From positions 496,001 through 560,000 of the forward strand of contig OY756141.1 of NCBI GenBank assembly GCA_963576785.1: a stretch of DNA of 64,000 bases, given 5' to 3'. The notes under the pieces were generated by a model that worked only from the letters and a program-made list of their open reading frames with translations, searched no databases and was not told the DNA's origin. The position numbers were made by a program, and so were the translations under genes. The DNA comes from Chlorophyllum brunneum. Taxonomy: Eukaryota; Basidiomycota; Agaricomycetes; Agaricales; Agaricaceae. How positions within the stretch are numbered: position 1 is the stretch's first letter; the number at the start of each line of letters is the position of its first letter. Shown one piece after another: positions 47,936 to 59,710 of this stretch.

Positions 47936-48102
47936 ACAGTCTAGATGACAACAAGTCTTGCAAGGTCCACTCCTTTTTCTCTCTCTCCCCACTTTGAACA
48001 TTTGTATTATAATACTACTGTACTTCTGTACGAGTGGACTGCTTTTGCGCCCTGCTATATAAATTGATGATTAAAAAAATAAAAATAAAAATAAAAAAAA
48101 AG
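47936..48102 (+). mobile_element. 3' tail of a diverged LINE
   Basis: Aligns loosely with the 3' UTR of L1, L2 and L5: a GTCTAGATGACAACAAGTCT block matches GCTAGATGGCGTCGAGTCT of L5, then GTGGACTGCTTTTGCGCC and GCTATATAAATTGATGATT before an A-rich tail (AAAAATAAAAAT) at 48073-48101. The upstream part is replaced by the copy C LTR. Confidence 0.75.
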
Positions 48103-48694
48103 GTCTCCACTACCAAACAGTTCAACCCTGCAATGGAAGCTAGGTTAGATCTTCTTGATCCAGGTATGACAACTTCCTTTGGTCTTGGCCATGGTTAACT
48201 AGGATCATTATATTTTTCTACAGGTCCATTGCTCAATTCAGAGGAGAGAAAAATTGCGAGAGAACTTGACCATGAGCACAGTTTTCTGATTTACTGTTCG
48301 GCGTCTTGGTACAATAATTCATATATACTACATCTAGTTCCGATTGCAATGGACCTTCCTGAAAACTCTTCCTCATCAGATAATGATGATGAGGATGAGG
48401 AAGTAAGTACATTCATTGTCCCAACCAGATACTGGCTCTATACTCACCATTGTCACTTTTATTCAGTTTAGCCAGGTTTTGTCTAGATGGAAATCACATG
48501 CTGGGGATTTGCGAATAGCAGCTGAGTTGATTGAGGCTAGGGTAGAAAATCCCAATGCTAGTCTTTGATGGTTTGAAGCCCTTGATCAGTATGATGTAGG
48601 AGCAAAAGTAAAGAATCTTGTCCGGGATATCAGGGGGAACAAGGGTGGGCGGAAAGAAGACAAGGTCACAGTAGGAAGGTCAACTGGGAGGTAG
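48103..48694 (+). pseudogene. 3' fragment of an unidentified host gene, cut by a LINE tail
   Basis: Three exon-like segments are joined by two GT-AG introns. The first (from 48103) reads STTKQFNPAMEARLDLLD into an intron GTATGAC to CTACAG. The second (about 48223-48401) reads PLLNSEERKIARELDHEH and an acidic SSSSDNDDEDEE end, then intron GTAAGTAC to TATTCAG. The third reads FSQVLSRWKSHAGDLRIAA and ends at the TAG at 48692. One TGA interrupts the third exon near 48567 (NASL-stop-WFEALDQYD). The frame is open leftward right up to the LINE tail, so the 5' part was severed. Family not recognised. Confidence 0.6.
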
Positions 48695-49123
48695 AGGACG
48701 ATGCATGCAGCTACTGTCAATTGTCTGAGTTGCCCATGTGTATTATAAGACAAACCTCGGTGTCGAAAGATTGACATCAATAAATATCGTTTCTTGTTCT
48801 TCATTGTCATATGGGCAGGCAGTGAAGTGCCTCAGTAAGAGCGCCCCAGTGTGGGTTATCGCGCACTAAGGCTGTTTGCTCCAAAATGCAACAACCCATG
48901 ACCTTTAACCAACTTCCTAAACCTGATTCGATGATAAACGACTACTAATATCACCAAGTCAAATGTGATCACTACAAGGCACACATCAGAGGCAGAACAG
49001 CAGTCTAAACAATGGTAAAGAAAGCTATACAGAGGAATGGACACAAAGAATGAGAATCGCGAGGGATAGGACAAAGCCACATTGTCATTAAAACAACCAC
49101 AATCTCTCTACAGTGCTTTTCCC
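48695..49123. other. Intergenic, nothing recognised
   Basis: About 430 bases between the gene fragment and the 3' end of the Hel2-type gene. No gene, repeat or element recognised. Confidence 0.6.
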
Positions 49124-51720
49124 TCACGGCGCGAAGCTCCCGAGCGTGAATAACGTCTGCTTTTGTTTTCCTTTCCCTTTCTTCCCCTTCTTCCCACCAC
49201 CACCACCGTCCTCACCCTCACCCTCTCCAACAACACCATGCACAACTCCACTCACCCCGTCACCCGCTTGCCAAACCGAAGCCGGAGGCGCAGTACTCCC
49301 AGAAATATTCTTCAACGACTGATTCCCACTAACTTTCGGTTTCTCCCTCGACGTACTCGACGAAGGTAATTCCGGGAACAACGATTTATCTAATTTTGGT
49401 GGTTTGGTTTGTTTGTTTGAGGCGTTTTGTCCGGGAACACTACGTGGTTCGATGATACGAGGGGAAGCAGTTGCGTTTGCACTTGCAGACCAAGGTGTTG
49501 TACGTGTTGGTTGACGATATGCCGGGAATGGGTTTGTTTGTGCGGGTGGTGGTTGTATGCCGGGAAGTGGAGGAAACTTTTGGGTTCGGGATTGAGGAAG
49601 GGGAGGAGTTGGACGAGGTTGGAGGGAGGTGGAGGAAGATGCGGCTGCGGCTACACGGTCCCAGACTTGACGTGAGGGTCTAGAAGAGCGAGAGGCTGTC
49701 AATGACTTTGCATTGAGAACGCGACCTGAAGTGATGCCCGAATATCCACTGCCAATCGTCTGAGGAGCGAGATCAGGGAATTGTTGTCGTTGCTTTTCAT
49801 ATGTATCATGAGTATAACCCAGGATCCTTGCATGTTAGGTTCACGAACCTCAGTATTGAAAGATCGCCATGATAATAATAAGTCTTGTTTCTTGTCTTCG
49901 TCGTCTAATAGGTCAACGAGACCGTTAACGATACTTGCGGTATGTTCGAGGTTGTTATCTAAGACGTTGAAAATTGTCAGAGTGAGATCACGAGCGCTCG
50001 CTTCCGAGGTTCGATATCCGCGAATGGCGGCCTTGACCGCGGGTACCGCACTTGTTGGGTTCGGAGCGAATGATCGAAGGCGAATGATGAACGCTGCATG
50101 ACGCCTACGGAAACATAGTGAGTCCAGTATCAAAGTCAACAAGAATAGAAACCTACTCAGCAGCAGCAGGATCAACGTCTGGAATGAGTGGCGAGCTTGA
50201 GCCGCTAGGCGAGGGATGAACAGGTGGTGGAGTACTTCCATCAGTCAAATTCGCCCCGAAAGCAGCTCGTCGACTACTCGAAGACCCGGCTTGCGGTCGG
50301 GGTGGTTGAGGCGTCGGTGGTGGTGGTTCCCTATCGCGCTCTCTCGTTGTCCCACCTCCGCGCCTTCCCCTCCCTACACCAACTTCCTCAAACTGAAAAC
50401 CTGCTGCTATCTTACGAGCGTCTTTTTTATCTCGTGAGCTCATACTCGCTCCGTGTTCTTCGACCATGTGGGCTTGGAGATCTAGTGGTGTGTTGAAGAC
50501 GACAAATTTACGTTCTTTACATTCGGCTTGGGCACATGGGTGGTGTGCGGTGTAGAAGTGTTTTTCCTGTTAAAGGCTAGTCCGTCAGTATTTTTTCTTT
50601 TTTTCAAAAAAGATGGGACTGACCAAGCTGTCGTAGTTTTGGAAACTGGCGCAGGTGTCGTTAACATCTGTTATCAAAATTCGGGTAAGAACGGCCACTT
50701 ACTACTGAAATTGCACCCCATTTCGTTTGCATACGAAACACTCTTCGTGTTTCTCTCGCATATGACTGTAATGTTCATCCGTACCGAAGAAGCACTCCCG
50801 ACAAAAATCGCACATGGGATGTACACCACCCTCGACTTTTTCCTTCGAGACTTGCTTCCCATGGCGATGGTGCATGGATGGTAAATGCACAGGAAGTATA
50901 TTCGGCTGATAAAGTGCAAGTTCATGCGAAAATACTTTTTTGTGCCGAATGCATAAATCGCTAGGATCCACAGGATGAGCCAACGGGAAATATAAAACTA
51001 ATTGAGATAATACAAACCATATCAGCCGCCCATGAACGGCTCGAGTATGCAATTTCAAATCTCCCCATCCGTTTCCGATATAGTCGCAGTCTTCGTCTGG
51101 GCAATTGAATTTCAACAAGATCAAGGTATCTTCCATCATCTCTTGGGTTTCGAAATAGATGGAGAGCTTGACATCTTTGTATGGTATATCGTCTGGTTTG
51201 TACGTGCTGAACTCTGTATCTGGAGATGCAGTGAATATCACTGTTGGTTGTGGTTCCTGAAAGGAATCGGTTGAGAGCGGTATATATGAAGGCGGGAGAG
51301 TAGATTAGATTAGGGTATGGAGAGACGTACCTTGCAAAAAGCACAATCGGTTTTCTTGTACAGCGCCCTCAGCCTCAAGGCGCAGACATGACACGTCCGG
51401 TGATTGCAGTCGGACACTGACCAGTACTTGACTGGTTCCGCGCAGATCCAGCACTCATCGTCGTCCTCTTCGGCGTCTTCCCCAGTAACAGCCTTTGTAG
51501 TGGTTGCGGCGGTGTCAGGTACATCTTCATCCAGTGGTTTTTCTTCAACTTGTACTTCCTGGACTTCTGACTTGTCTTCAACGGTATTTGAATGTCCACC
51601 ACCACTACCACCTCGCCTCCCACTACTACCTCCTTTTCGACCACCCCTTCCTCGATTACCTCCCCGTCCCCGGGTGGCTTGGGTGCGCGTGTTTTGCTGA
51701 GTAGAAACCTGTGCTGACAT
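49124..51720 (-). CDS. HEL2: RING E3 ubiquitin ligase, Hel2/ZNF598 family
   Basis: Ligase that in this family marks small-subunit ribosomal proteins on collided ribosomes, starting ribosome-associated quality control. My model has seven exons: 51720-51331, 51256-51018, 50960-50703, 50645-50624 (22 nt), 50566-50157, 50104-49849 and 49792-49124. They sum to 2244 nt, or 747 residues. After an RGG-rich N-terminus comes the RING: CWICAEPVKYWSVSDCNH, CHVCALRLRALY, CAFC. C2H2 fingers follow (CPDEDCDYIG, CDLCIRHKKVFSHEL, CDFCRECFF, CFVCKRNG), then FVVFNTPLDLQAHMVEEHG, the NPTSAVPAVKAAIRGYR block, a low-complexity tail, and the family ending TLFTLGSF. All splice sites are GT-AG and no frame is broken. 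It is divergent from the USP10-type gene. Confidence 0.92.
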
Positions 51721-52175
51721 CTTGTACTGTGAGAAGTGTGTGTTTATGGGTTGTGTGAGGTCAGATTAAGAGGGATGTAAACGTTGGAGTTTTCTGGTGC
51801 ATCCGTTATCGGTCATCTGACTTGACGCTTATCGGACCCGAGCCTGTACATATGTGCTAACACGGTCTACATCATCATCCGAGTCCTCTGTGGCGCAGTT
51901 TCCTCCTTGCGTAGGATTTCAGTAGATTTGGGCCGCTGTGTACCAAGTTGGAATATATAAGTGTCAGTGATGTTTGTGTGTGTTGACGGGTGCACGACTG
52001 GCTGCTCAAAATTAACTTGTTGGCCTCCACCAACACGTACCGACGACGCCACTCGAGCTTTTCCCGTGCTGCTTGAGCTTTCCAGTGTTGTTCTCGCATT
52101 CACTGGTCAGTCATCCAGATTGTTGACATTCCCAGGTATTAAAATCAGGTCACACCCTGACCTTTCTCGTTCTCC
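51721..52175. promoter_or_regulatory. Shared divergent promoter region, HEL2-type and UBP3-type genes
   Basis: 455 bases between two start codons facing apart. I see no strong TATA box or named motif; a pyrimidine-rich stretch precedes the right-hand ATG. The short minus-strand frames here have no support. Confidence 0.6.
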
Positions 52176-55100
52176 ATGACGAGCCCACATTCGGGCTACC
52201 CCCACCAGGTTCCGGCCTACTACCAGCCAATGCCGCCCTCCCAGGGCTATGCTACTCACAGTCTCAGTCCGGGCCACTCTCCAAACCCACACCATCCTCA
52301 CATAAACTCACATCACCCTGCTCTACATCACCATCCACCTTCCTCTGGTCGCATCAACGGACGGGGCGGTCCTAATTCTTACGCTAGTCGCACCAAACAC
52401 GGACACGGCCATCATCCGCAGGGCTACCACCCGGATTTCCACCCACCACCACCGCTCCCAATACCTCAACACCAACCGTATCCCCATCCTCATCCTCTCG
52501 TCCACGCACCCCATCCTCAACATCCACACCTACACCTACAACACCCTGCCAAGTTTCCTCACCCGCACACCCCTCCTTATCCTTACCCTTCACCTACCTC
52601 CCTCCCTGCAGCTCCTTACTCCCCTTCATGGCAGCCTCACCACCTCCCCCATCAGCCCCGATCTCCGCTTCCGGAACAATTCTTTATACCTCTTCCTAGA
52701 GATATTTCGCCTATAGTTGCACAAGCGGAGCAAATGCCAAAAATTTCGATTATCGAGGCGCCGGTTGTGCCTAAAGAAGGTGATGTCGAACAGTCGACCG
52801 AAGAACAACAGCCCTCGACAGAAACCCAGGTTCCACAGGTCCCTGACTCATCTACGTCTTTCACACCCCCTCCATCCGCAGTTCAGCCTCGACCTCAATC
52901 CGCTGCTACCACTCCTTCCATTGTTCATATTCCCTTACCCGTCCCAACAACCACAATGCACACCATGGGCTCCATAACTGGGAATAACCCTGCTCGCTCA
53001 CCTACCCATTCCGTATCGAGCACGAGATCCCGCTCTCACAATCCTTCGTCATCATTCACATCAATCGCTATCTGGTCACGTCGTCCTGGAGATCCTTCAA
53101 AGGCCCCTGGAATCATCATTTCCCCACATGCGCGGCCTCCAGAGGATATCGTATCAAAGGCTTTGGACGTGCCTACACCGCCTCCATCGCCGTCAAAGTC
53201 TGTACCTGTACCACTTCCCGTGGAAGACGAAGTGGAAGAAGAAGAGGCCGAAGGCGTCAAGGATGTTGCCCCTATTCCGGTAGGAACACAACAGGTTGAT
53301 TCAACAATCTCGTCGTCGGCTGTTACGGAGGTTACGGATGCGCCTACGTTGCCTGGATCACCCATCTCGACTAATACCTCGATTTCCGTAACTGGTGGTT
53401 CGCCCACCAAAGAACATACAGTTTCCACTGCTACCATTACCGGCCCACCCTCCGTCGACGGAAATGATACAGCTGGTGAAAAACCAAAATCTACAATCAC
53501 ATCTGAACCTTCCGAGTCTCTTGTCATTTCCACCCCCGGATCAGCTCCAGTTATCACCAAACCAGGAGTACCAAAATCATGGGCATCGCTTTTTTCACCC
53601 TCTCCCTCCACCTCATCTACTGCTCATACATCAGGCTCGTCCATGACAACACACCCTCAACGATCCGCACTTCCTACCTCATCCCAAGTCGGAATCTCCA
53701 TCCCCGCGCCCTCCTCCGCACCTGCCGTACCAGTCACACCTGCGAAGAAAAGTGAATTGTTGAGTTTGTTGATTAACGGTCCTGGTGGTCTTGGTGCTGT
53801 GGGTGTTGCGAAAATCCGACCGAGAGGATTGATTAATTCGGGAAATATGTGTTTTGCGAATGCCGTGTTACAGGTTTTGGTTTATTGTGCGCCGTTTCAG
53901 AGGTTGTTTGTTGAGCTTGGTCATATGTTGATTAAAGAACCGCCGCCGCCACCACCGCCTCCTGCTGCACCTTCGACATCGACATCGACATCGGGAGTTA
54001 GTGTTGTTCCTAACGGTGTTGCTTCTACGAATGGTCTTGGGAAACCGGCGAAGAGTCAGACGCCTTTCATTGATGCTACCGTAGAGTTTTTGAATGAGTT
54101 TGTGGAGGAGGATAAGGAGCGGACTGGAGGACAGAAGAAGAAAGGCATGACGTCGGATGGCTTTAGTAGTGGCAGGGGGGGAAAAGGAAAAGAGAAGGAA
54201 GCCGTTAGCGATGCCGATGTTGATGGTACGAGCGGCGATGAATGGCCTGAATCATTTTTACCGTCATATGTGTATGAGGCTATGAAAGAGAAGAAGAGGT
54301 TTGAAAACATGCGGGTAAGTAACCATTTTCTCTTCACGTAGTGTTCTTTTAGCTGACGCGCACGTTGTGTAGGGTGGACAACAAGAAGATGCGGAAGAGT
54401 TCCTTGGATTTTACCTTGATACGTTAGAAGAAGAGTTACTGTGGATCCAAAATTCGCTTGCTCCTCCTCCCTTGAAAGCGTCGAAACAGCAACAGGAGGC
54501 GGTTGAAGAGAAGGAGGAACCGGAACCGCGTGAGGAAGATGGTTGGTTGGAGGTGGGAAAGAAGAATCGGATGATTGTTACCCGTACTGTGAGTGGTCCT
54601 ATCCTATGAATCCCTTTGTGAGATCGGGCGTTGATGGTTGGTTCTTCTAGATTAAGGCAGTTGAGAGCCCGATTACGAGAATTTTTGGCGGCAAGTTCAA
54701 ATCGACGCTTAAAGCTCCCGGACAGAAAGATTCAGTGCTCGTCGAAGATTGGAGGTCACTGAGACTCGACATCCAGGTACGCTTCGCCCCAAGTTTTGAA
54801 AATGATAGCTGACAGAACTTTTAAAAAACCTTCAGCGCGATTCGATACACACAATACAAGACGCATTAACACAACTCACACAACCACAATCTATACAAAT
54901 GACGAATTCGTCTCGACCGGGTGTGATGATTGATGCGAATCAGAAAGTGTTGGTTGAAGCGTTACCGCCGGTGTTGGTGTTACATGTGAAGAGGTTTTGT
55001 TATGATATTGCTGTTGGTGGTGTTGTGAAGGTGATGAAGCAGGTGCGGTTTGAACCTGAATTGGAGATTGGTTCTGGTGCGTTGTTTTTTTTTTTTCAGT

Positions 55101-55469
55101 GGTGTGAGTTGAGGATCGAAGTTAACGTATTTTTTTTAGATATGATGGTTTCTGGGAAGAGACCGCAATCAACAAAGTATCGATTATTCGGAGGTACGCC
55201 GTCCCCTTCTCACACCCCTTTCTCTCCTCCCTTAACCCAACCTCTACGTTTTAGCAATCTACCATCACGGTCACTCTGCATCAGGCGGACATTACACACT
55301 CGACGTTCTTCACCCAAACCGATACCCAGGCACGAAACTCAGAGAGGGATGGGTAAGAATCGATGATGAACTCGTGAGTGATGTGAGAAGTGATGATGTG
55401 TTTGATGCTTGGGAGAAGGATGAGATGAGGAATGCGTATTTGTTGTTTTATAGACGGATACGGAGTATG
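52176..55469 (+). CDS. UBP3: Ubiquitin-specific protease, Ubp3/USP10 family
   Basis: Cysteine protease that removes ubiquitin; family members act on 40S ribosomal proteins and in ribophagy. My model has six exons: 52176-54314, 54373-54588, 54651-54776, 54836-55076, 55140-55193 and 55255-55469. They sum to 2991 nt, or 996 residues. A 500-residue His/Pro/Ser-rich disordered N-terminus precedes the catalytic domain. The Cys box is GLINSGNMCFANAVLQVL; the QEDAEEFLGFYLDTL block follows after intron 1; SPITRIFGGKFKSTLKAPG is typical of this subfamily; the His box is YHHGHSASGGHYTLDV, and the domain ends NAYLLFYRR. The first ATG sits directly before the His/Pro-rich region. The gene appears intact, and a decayed partial copy of its 3' half lies at 61400. 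Confidence 0.92.
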
Positions 55470-56723
55470 TAAGGGTGGGATGATAGATTTATTCTTCTTC
55501 TTAACTTTGGGATTGTTGTCTTTTGAGGATCAAGTAATAAACTGTCGTGGTGAGAGAATGTTTGCATTTATCCTACCTTGTATGAAACAGCAAGGTAGTG
55601 GTATTCCATACTCATCCACTCTACATTATCAGTGACAGAGATGATAGCATTTTCATGTTGCACACATTTTTGTGTGCAGTCAAGGGGTAGAGATCAGACT
55701 AGATATGTTGACTGTACAATGTATGCAATAACAACCTATTCTAACCCTGCTGCATGCATATCTACCTTCCACAATGGTTAATTTCTTTGAAGCCCAGACA
55801 GCCTGCTTCCCTGTTAAGTTTTTCTGGCATACATCCATAAATTGAATGCAATGCTGGGTATGTCTGAATAAGTCATCTGTCATGGATCATAAACCAAGTC
55901 ACAGACCTTTGTATGGCATCAACTTGAACTGTTGCAAGGAAAGCAAGAATATTCTGTTTCAAAGTTTGCTTCTGAGTACTAGGAGGATACTCCCTATGGT
56001 AAAAACAGCTTTACTTATCACCTGAGATTGGCTACAGTCCCACTTTGTGTCAATGGCTCTGAAACAGGGTTAAGTGATGCCATCCGGGGTTTTTGATTGA
56101 GCATAAGTACCAAAGTTGCTGACAGCTGTTCTAACTCTCTTTTCTGGCCAAAGTATATCATGTTGCACTGTGAATAGAGTGTAGAGTATCATGTGAATTC
56201 ATGAGTTATACTGAAAATGTATCTCAATTTGTATAATGGGTTTCTTAGAAATATAAAACAATCAAAATTTAGAAACAATCATTTAGGATATTTTTATTGT
56301 TTTAGACCACATTGTTATGATAAATCATACTTTTTCATGTGATAGTGGATGAGTATGAAATACCACTCACTACCTCAATATTTGCATAAGAAACACTAAT
56401 ATTACTTAAATATTACTGTATTTTTTTATTTGCATACTTCATGTGTGTTACATAAATATTTTGGAGTTATGTAAACACTATGCAAACCATCATACACAAC
56501 ACTCATGTAATACACACAAATAAAAAATACAGTAATTTTAAGTAATATTTGTATACTTCACATGTGTTATGCAAATACTAAGAGTTGAATTAAGCAATAA
56601 GCTTGTTGTAATAAACACTACCTCAATATTTGTGTAACTAATTTTTGATATAACTGATTACCATGTCTACAATGCTACTATCAGACCATACTAGAATTAT
56701 ACTCTACATTTACATACTTTTTT
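55470..56723. other. AT-rich intergenic stretch
   Basis: About 1.25 kb between the UBP3-type gene and a solo LTR, with no supported gene. The right half is very AT-rich and includes the inverted repeat at 56398-56550 plus a repeated ACTACCTCAATATTTG motif at about 56370 and 56623. Confidence 0.6.
56398..56550. repeat. AT-rich inverted repeat
   Basis: The left arm at 56398-56432 (AATATTACTTAAATATTACT onward) and right arm at 56517-56550 are near-perfect reverse complements with one-base gaps, separated by about 84 bases. It could form a hairpin and may be a MITE remnant. No transposase or clear TSD is seen. Confidence 0.65.
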
Positions 56724-57028
56724 TGTTATGAACTATAGATAGACAGTACATTCCTATCATGCACCCATTATACTCAGCATTCCTATGTATCCGTTTCATC
56801 CCCTGTTTCATCCCTTATGGCTGTACTCCTACTGACTCATTCTACTCATCCCCTATGACTCCCTTACTCTGTTCCTTTATTATTAGCACTCACCACTAGT
56901 ATATAAAGTGTAGTAATACTTGATGTATTCCTTACACTTTACCAATTGTATCATCTCTTACTCTTCTCTCTACTTCTTTGTCTTTATCCAAAGACTTGCA
57001 ACCTGAGTCCTAGACTAAGGTCGTAACA
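56724..57028 (+). repeat. Solo LTR of the G1 family
   Basis: 305 bp LTR from TGTTATGAACTATAG to GGTCGTAACA with no internal sequence on either side, flanked by TTTTT at 56719-56723 and 57029-57033. It arose by recombination between the two LTRs of a former element. Confidence 0.93.
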
Positions 57029-57121
57029 TTTTTGGAACTATTTATATATTTCTCACATACTTCATCAATGATGATGTAAATAATGGACAAGCAAATTTTA
57101 TCTAAATATCAATGATACATT

Positions 57122-59679
57122 TTAGAATACAACTTCTGCAACCTTTTCAAGGAAGTTATGGGGCTTTTCTGGAGGAATTTCTGTTTCCTCCAAAGTGGGA
57201 ATACCCTATTATGATGTATTACCATTTATCCACAGCTGCACTAGAAATGTGGCACATACAGTATAGAAATCCATCTCAGATGCTTTCCAGAAATGACTAC
57301 GTTTCGGGAGTTTGTAGATGGCATACAGACCAACGAAGATGGGGATGTTTATATCTGTGGTATGAAAGACACGGTAAGTGGTCGTACTCGAGAGAAGTAA
57401 AAACTTACAAGAAGTAAAGAATTTGGAGGTGTCCCAATTAAAGAAAACTTCAAATCCGTTGATCAAAATGAACAACGCAGTCCAGAACATGCCCCAGTAA
57501 GAAAGATACGGTTGTAATGGGTTGTTATATGCGTTGGATTTGGGATCAATGCTCTGTGCTATCAATCCCGCTCCTGGATGGGAGTAAGCTACAAGGTAAA
57601 CAGTGATGATTGCCTTGAAAATTGCGTACGGAAACGAGAGTACGTGAGGTTGATTGAAAACCAACTGCAGAAACCACCCGTGGTCGTGAGACTAATGAGC
57701 CAGCTACAGGGCGCGTTTAGTTTAGCTTTGAATGGATAGAATCTTAGATAAACTGACTTGAATACGGTTTCGGCTCCCTTGGAGACACTCATGAAGGATA
57801 GGATTGCGAAAATTGCCTGTTACACAAATCAGCGTGCCGCCCACCCTGCTTCGGACATCCCGACAATCACTCACAGTAGTGGAGATTGCGGCAAGTGGGA
57901 GGCCTTTCTTCGTGCAGTAGGTAAGGTATCTGGGGGCTTGCCGTCGGAGAGCAAGTCCATATAGAGTACGAGATGCGCAGAATAGGATGCTGTTTCCAGC
58001 AGAGAATGCACTAGTGAAAATGCATGCGTTGATGATATGAGGAAAGACTGGGAGAAATTATTGAGAGTTTATCTGCTACTTTTGCGAAATTATTTGCTCA
58101 CTCTTGACACCCGCATGATTCATTGCAATGACGAAAGGCGACTGCGCAGCAGTTCCGGTGGCTATCACCACGTGAATAGGTGTACAGATCCATGCATGGA
58201 AGGACCAAGACGGGACATACTTTTCAGCAGATCACCATCGTCGTAGGCGACTAGCATACCAATCATAACAATGCCCAAGACCTGTCGCTCATGTAAGAGG
58301 ACAACAGAGCGAACGAGGCGCAACATTAGGGACGTACGTAGAATATAACGATACGCCAGAATACACGATGGACGGCCTTAGTTACGTTACGGCGTGGGCT
58401 TTCCGTTTCAGAGGCAGCACTACGTCCAGGTATCGATTAATTGTTTCAGGCATGAGAGTTCAAGCGGGCCCACATAGCGACCATCTCCATTCCTTGGTAG
58501 GAGAAGGAAACCTGCACGAGCACACTAAGCCAGGCTAGGAAGCGATCTGTATGAAGATTGTTGACAAGGTGAGCACGATTAAAGGCACCCGGGTGGTTCC
58601 AGAACTAGGGACCCGCTAGCAAGGTTGACTCGAAAACTCTCGATTTACTACGTACCCGGAATCCAATTCTCTCATGGTTGGGACCCCCGCCAAGATCAAT
58701 GATCAGGCCAGAGAGTAGGAGAGCGATAATTAATGATACTGTTATTTGTAACTGTCAGAATCGACTCGCTAGGTTCATCGGATGTTACTTACATTTGATG
58801 ATGGCGAAGATAAACTCCGCTGGATATTGAGATCGCAATTATTTATTGACTCGTTCCGTGTTATCCATAGCTCACATTCTCCGAACCATCTGAGACGGCG
58901 GTTATCAGCACTTGCTTCAAATAGCTGCGAACAGCTCCATACCTGACACCGAAGACATTGATCGCACAGATACTAACACACATAACCTAGGACATTTGTG
59001 TAATAGTCGAGTTGGCAGGTGTTGGATACTTACTGCTGTATAAATAGCAGTATGGTCGGGCTAAATTACATGTCATCTTCCACATTTAATGAAACAGTAT
59101 TCAGGAAACGTCACACATTTGAATCCCAGAAGGTGAGGAGGACGACAGCAGCGCTGACTTTTCTTGCGCCGCAACCCCTCCGCGTTCGCCTTCCCCCCCG
59201 AGGTTGAGCGCCCTCGTATCCGTGCCGGGTCAATCCCCCCGCCACGTCGTCATCAAGTCCGTCAGAGGTTTGGGTCGGCTCCGGTTTGATTCCTTTCTCT
59301 CTCTCTTTTTCCTTTCGCTCTCACGGTTATGGGCTTCACTCCATTTCTCTATCTCCCTCCCTCGCTAGCATAGTTTTTATCTAGTCTTCTTTCCACCTTC
59401 ACCATTCCCGTGGTGCGGGGCCGAGAGCCTCCCCACACGCTAGTACTGTTCGCTGTTCCCCCTTGTGATTGCGAGTAGATAGTTCTCTTTTCTGTCTCTC
59501 TTCTTTCTCTCACTCTCTCTCGGAGCAGCACTGGTACCAAACATCGCTCTAGTGTACGCGCTAGATGGCGTCGAGTCTCGCAGGGTTAGCTTACTTTCCC
59601 CTCTCTGAACACTTTGTACGAGTATGCATTTGTATGTATGTACGCGCGGACTGCGATCGAGCACCGCTATATAAATTGC

Positions 59680-59710
<31 letters not shown>

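Noticed and set aside
53036..53611. 191-codon minus-strand ORF inside the UBP3-type gene
   Set aside because: It is the reverse complement of the Ser/Thr/Pro-rich first exon of a well-supported gene; no independent support.
57112..57417. Plus-strand ORF over the permease end
   Set aside because: Antisense shadow of permease exons 22 and 23.
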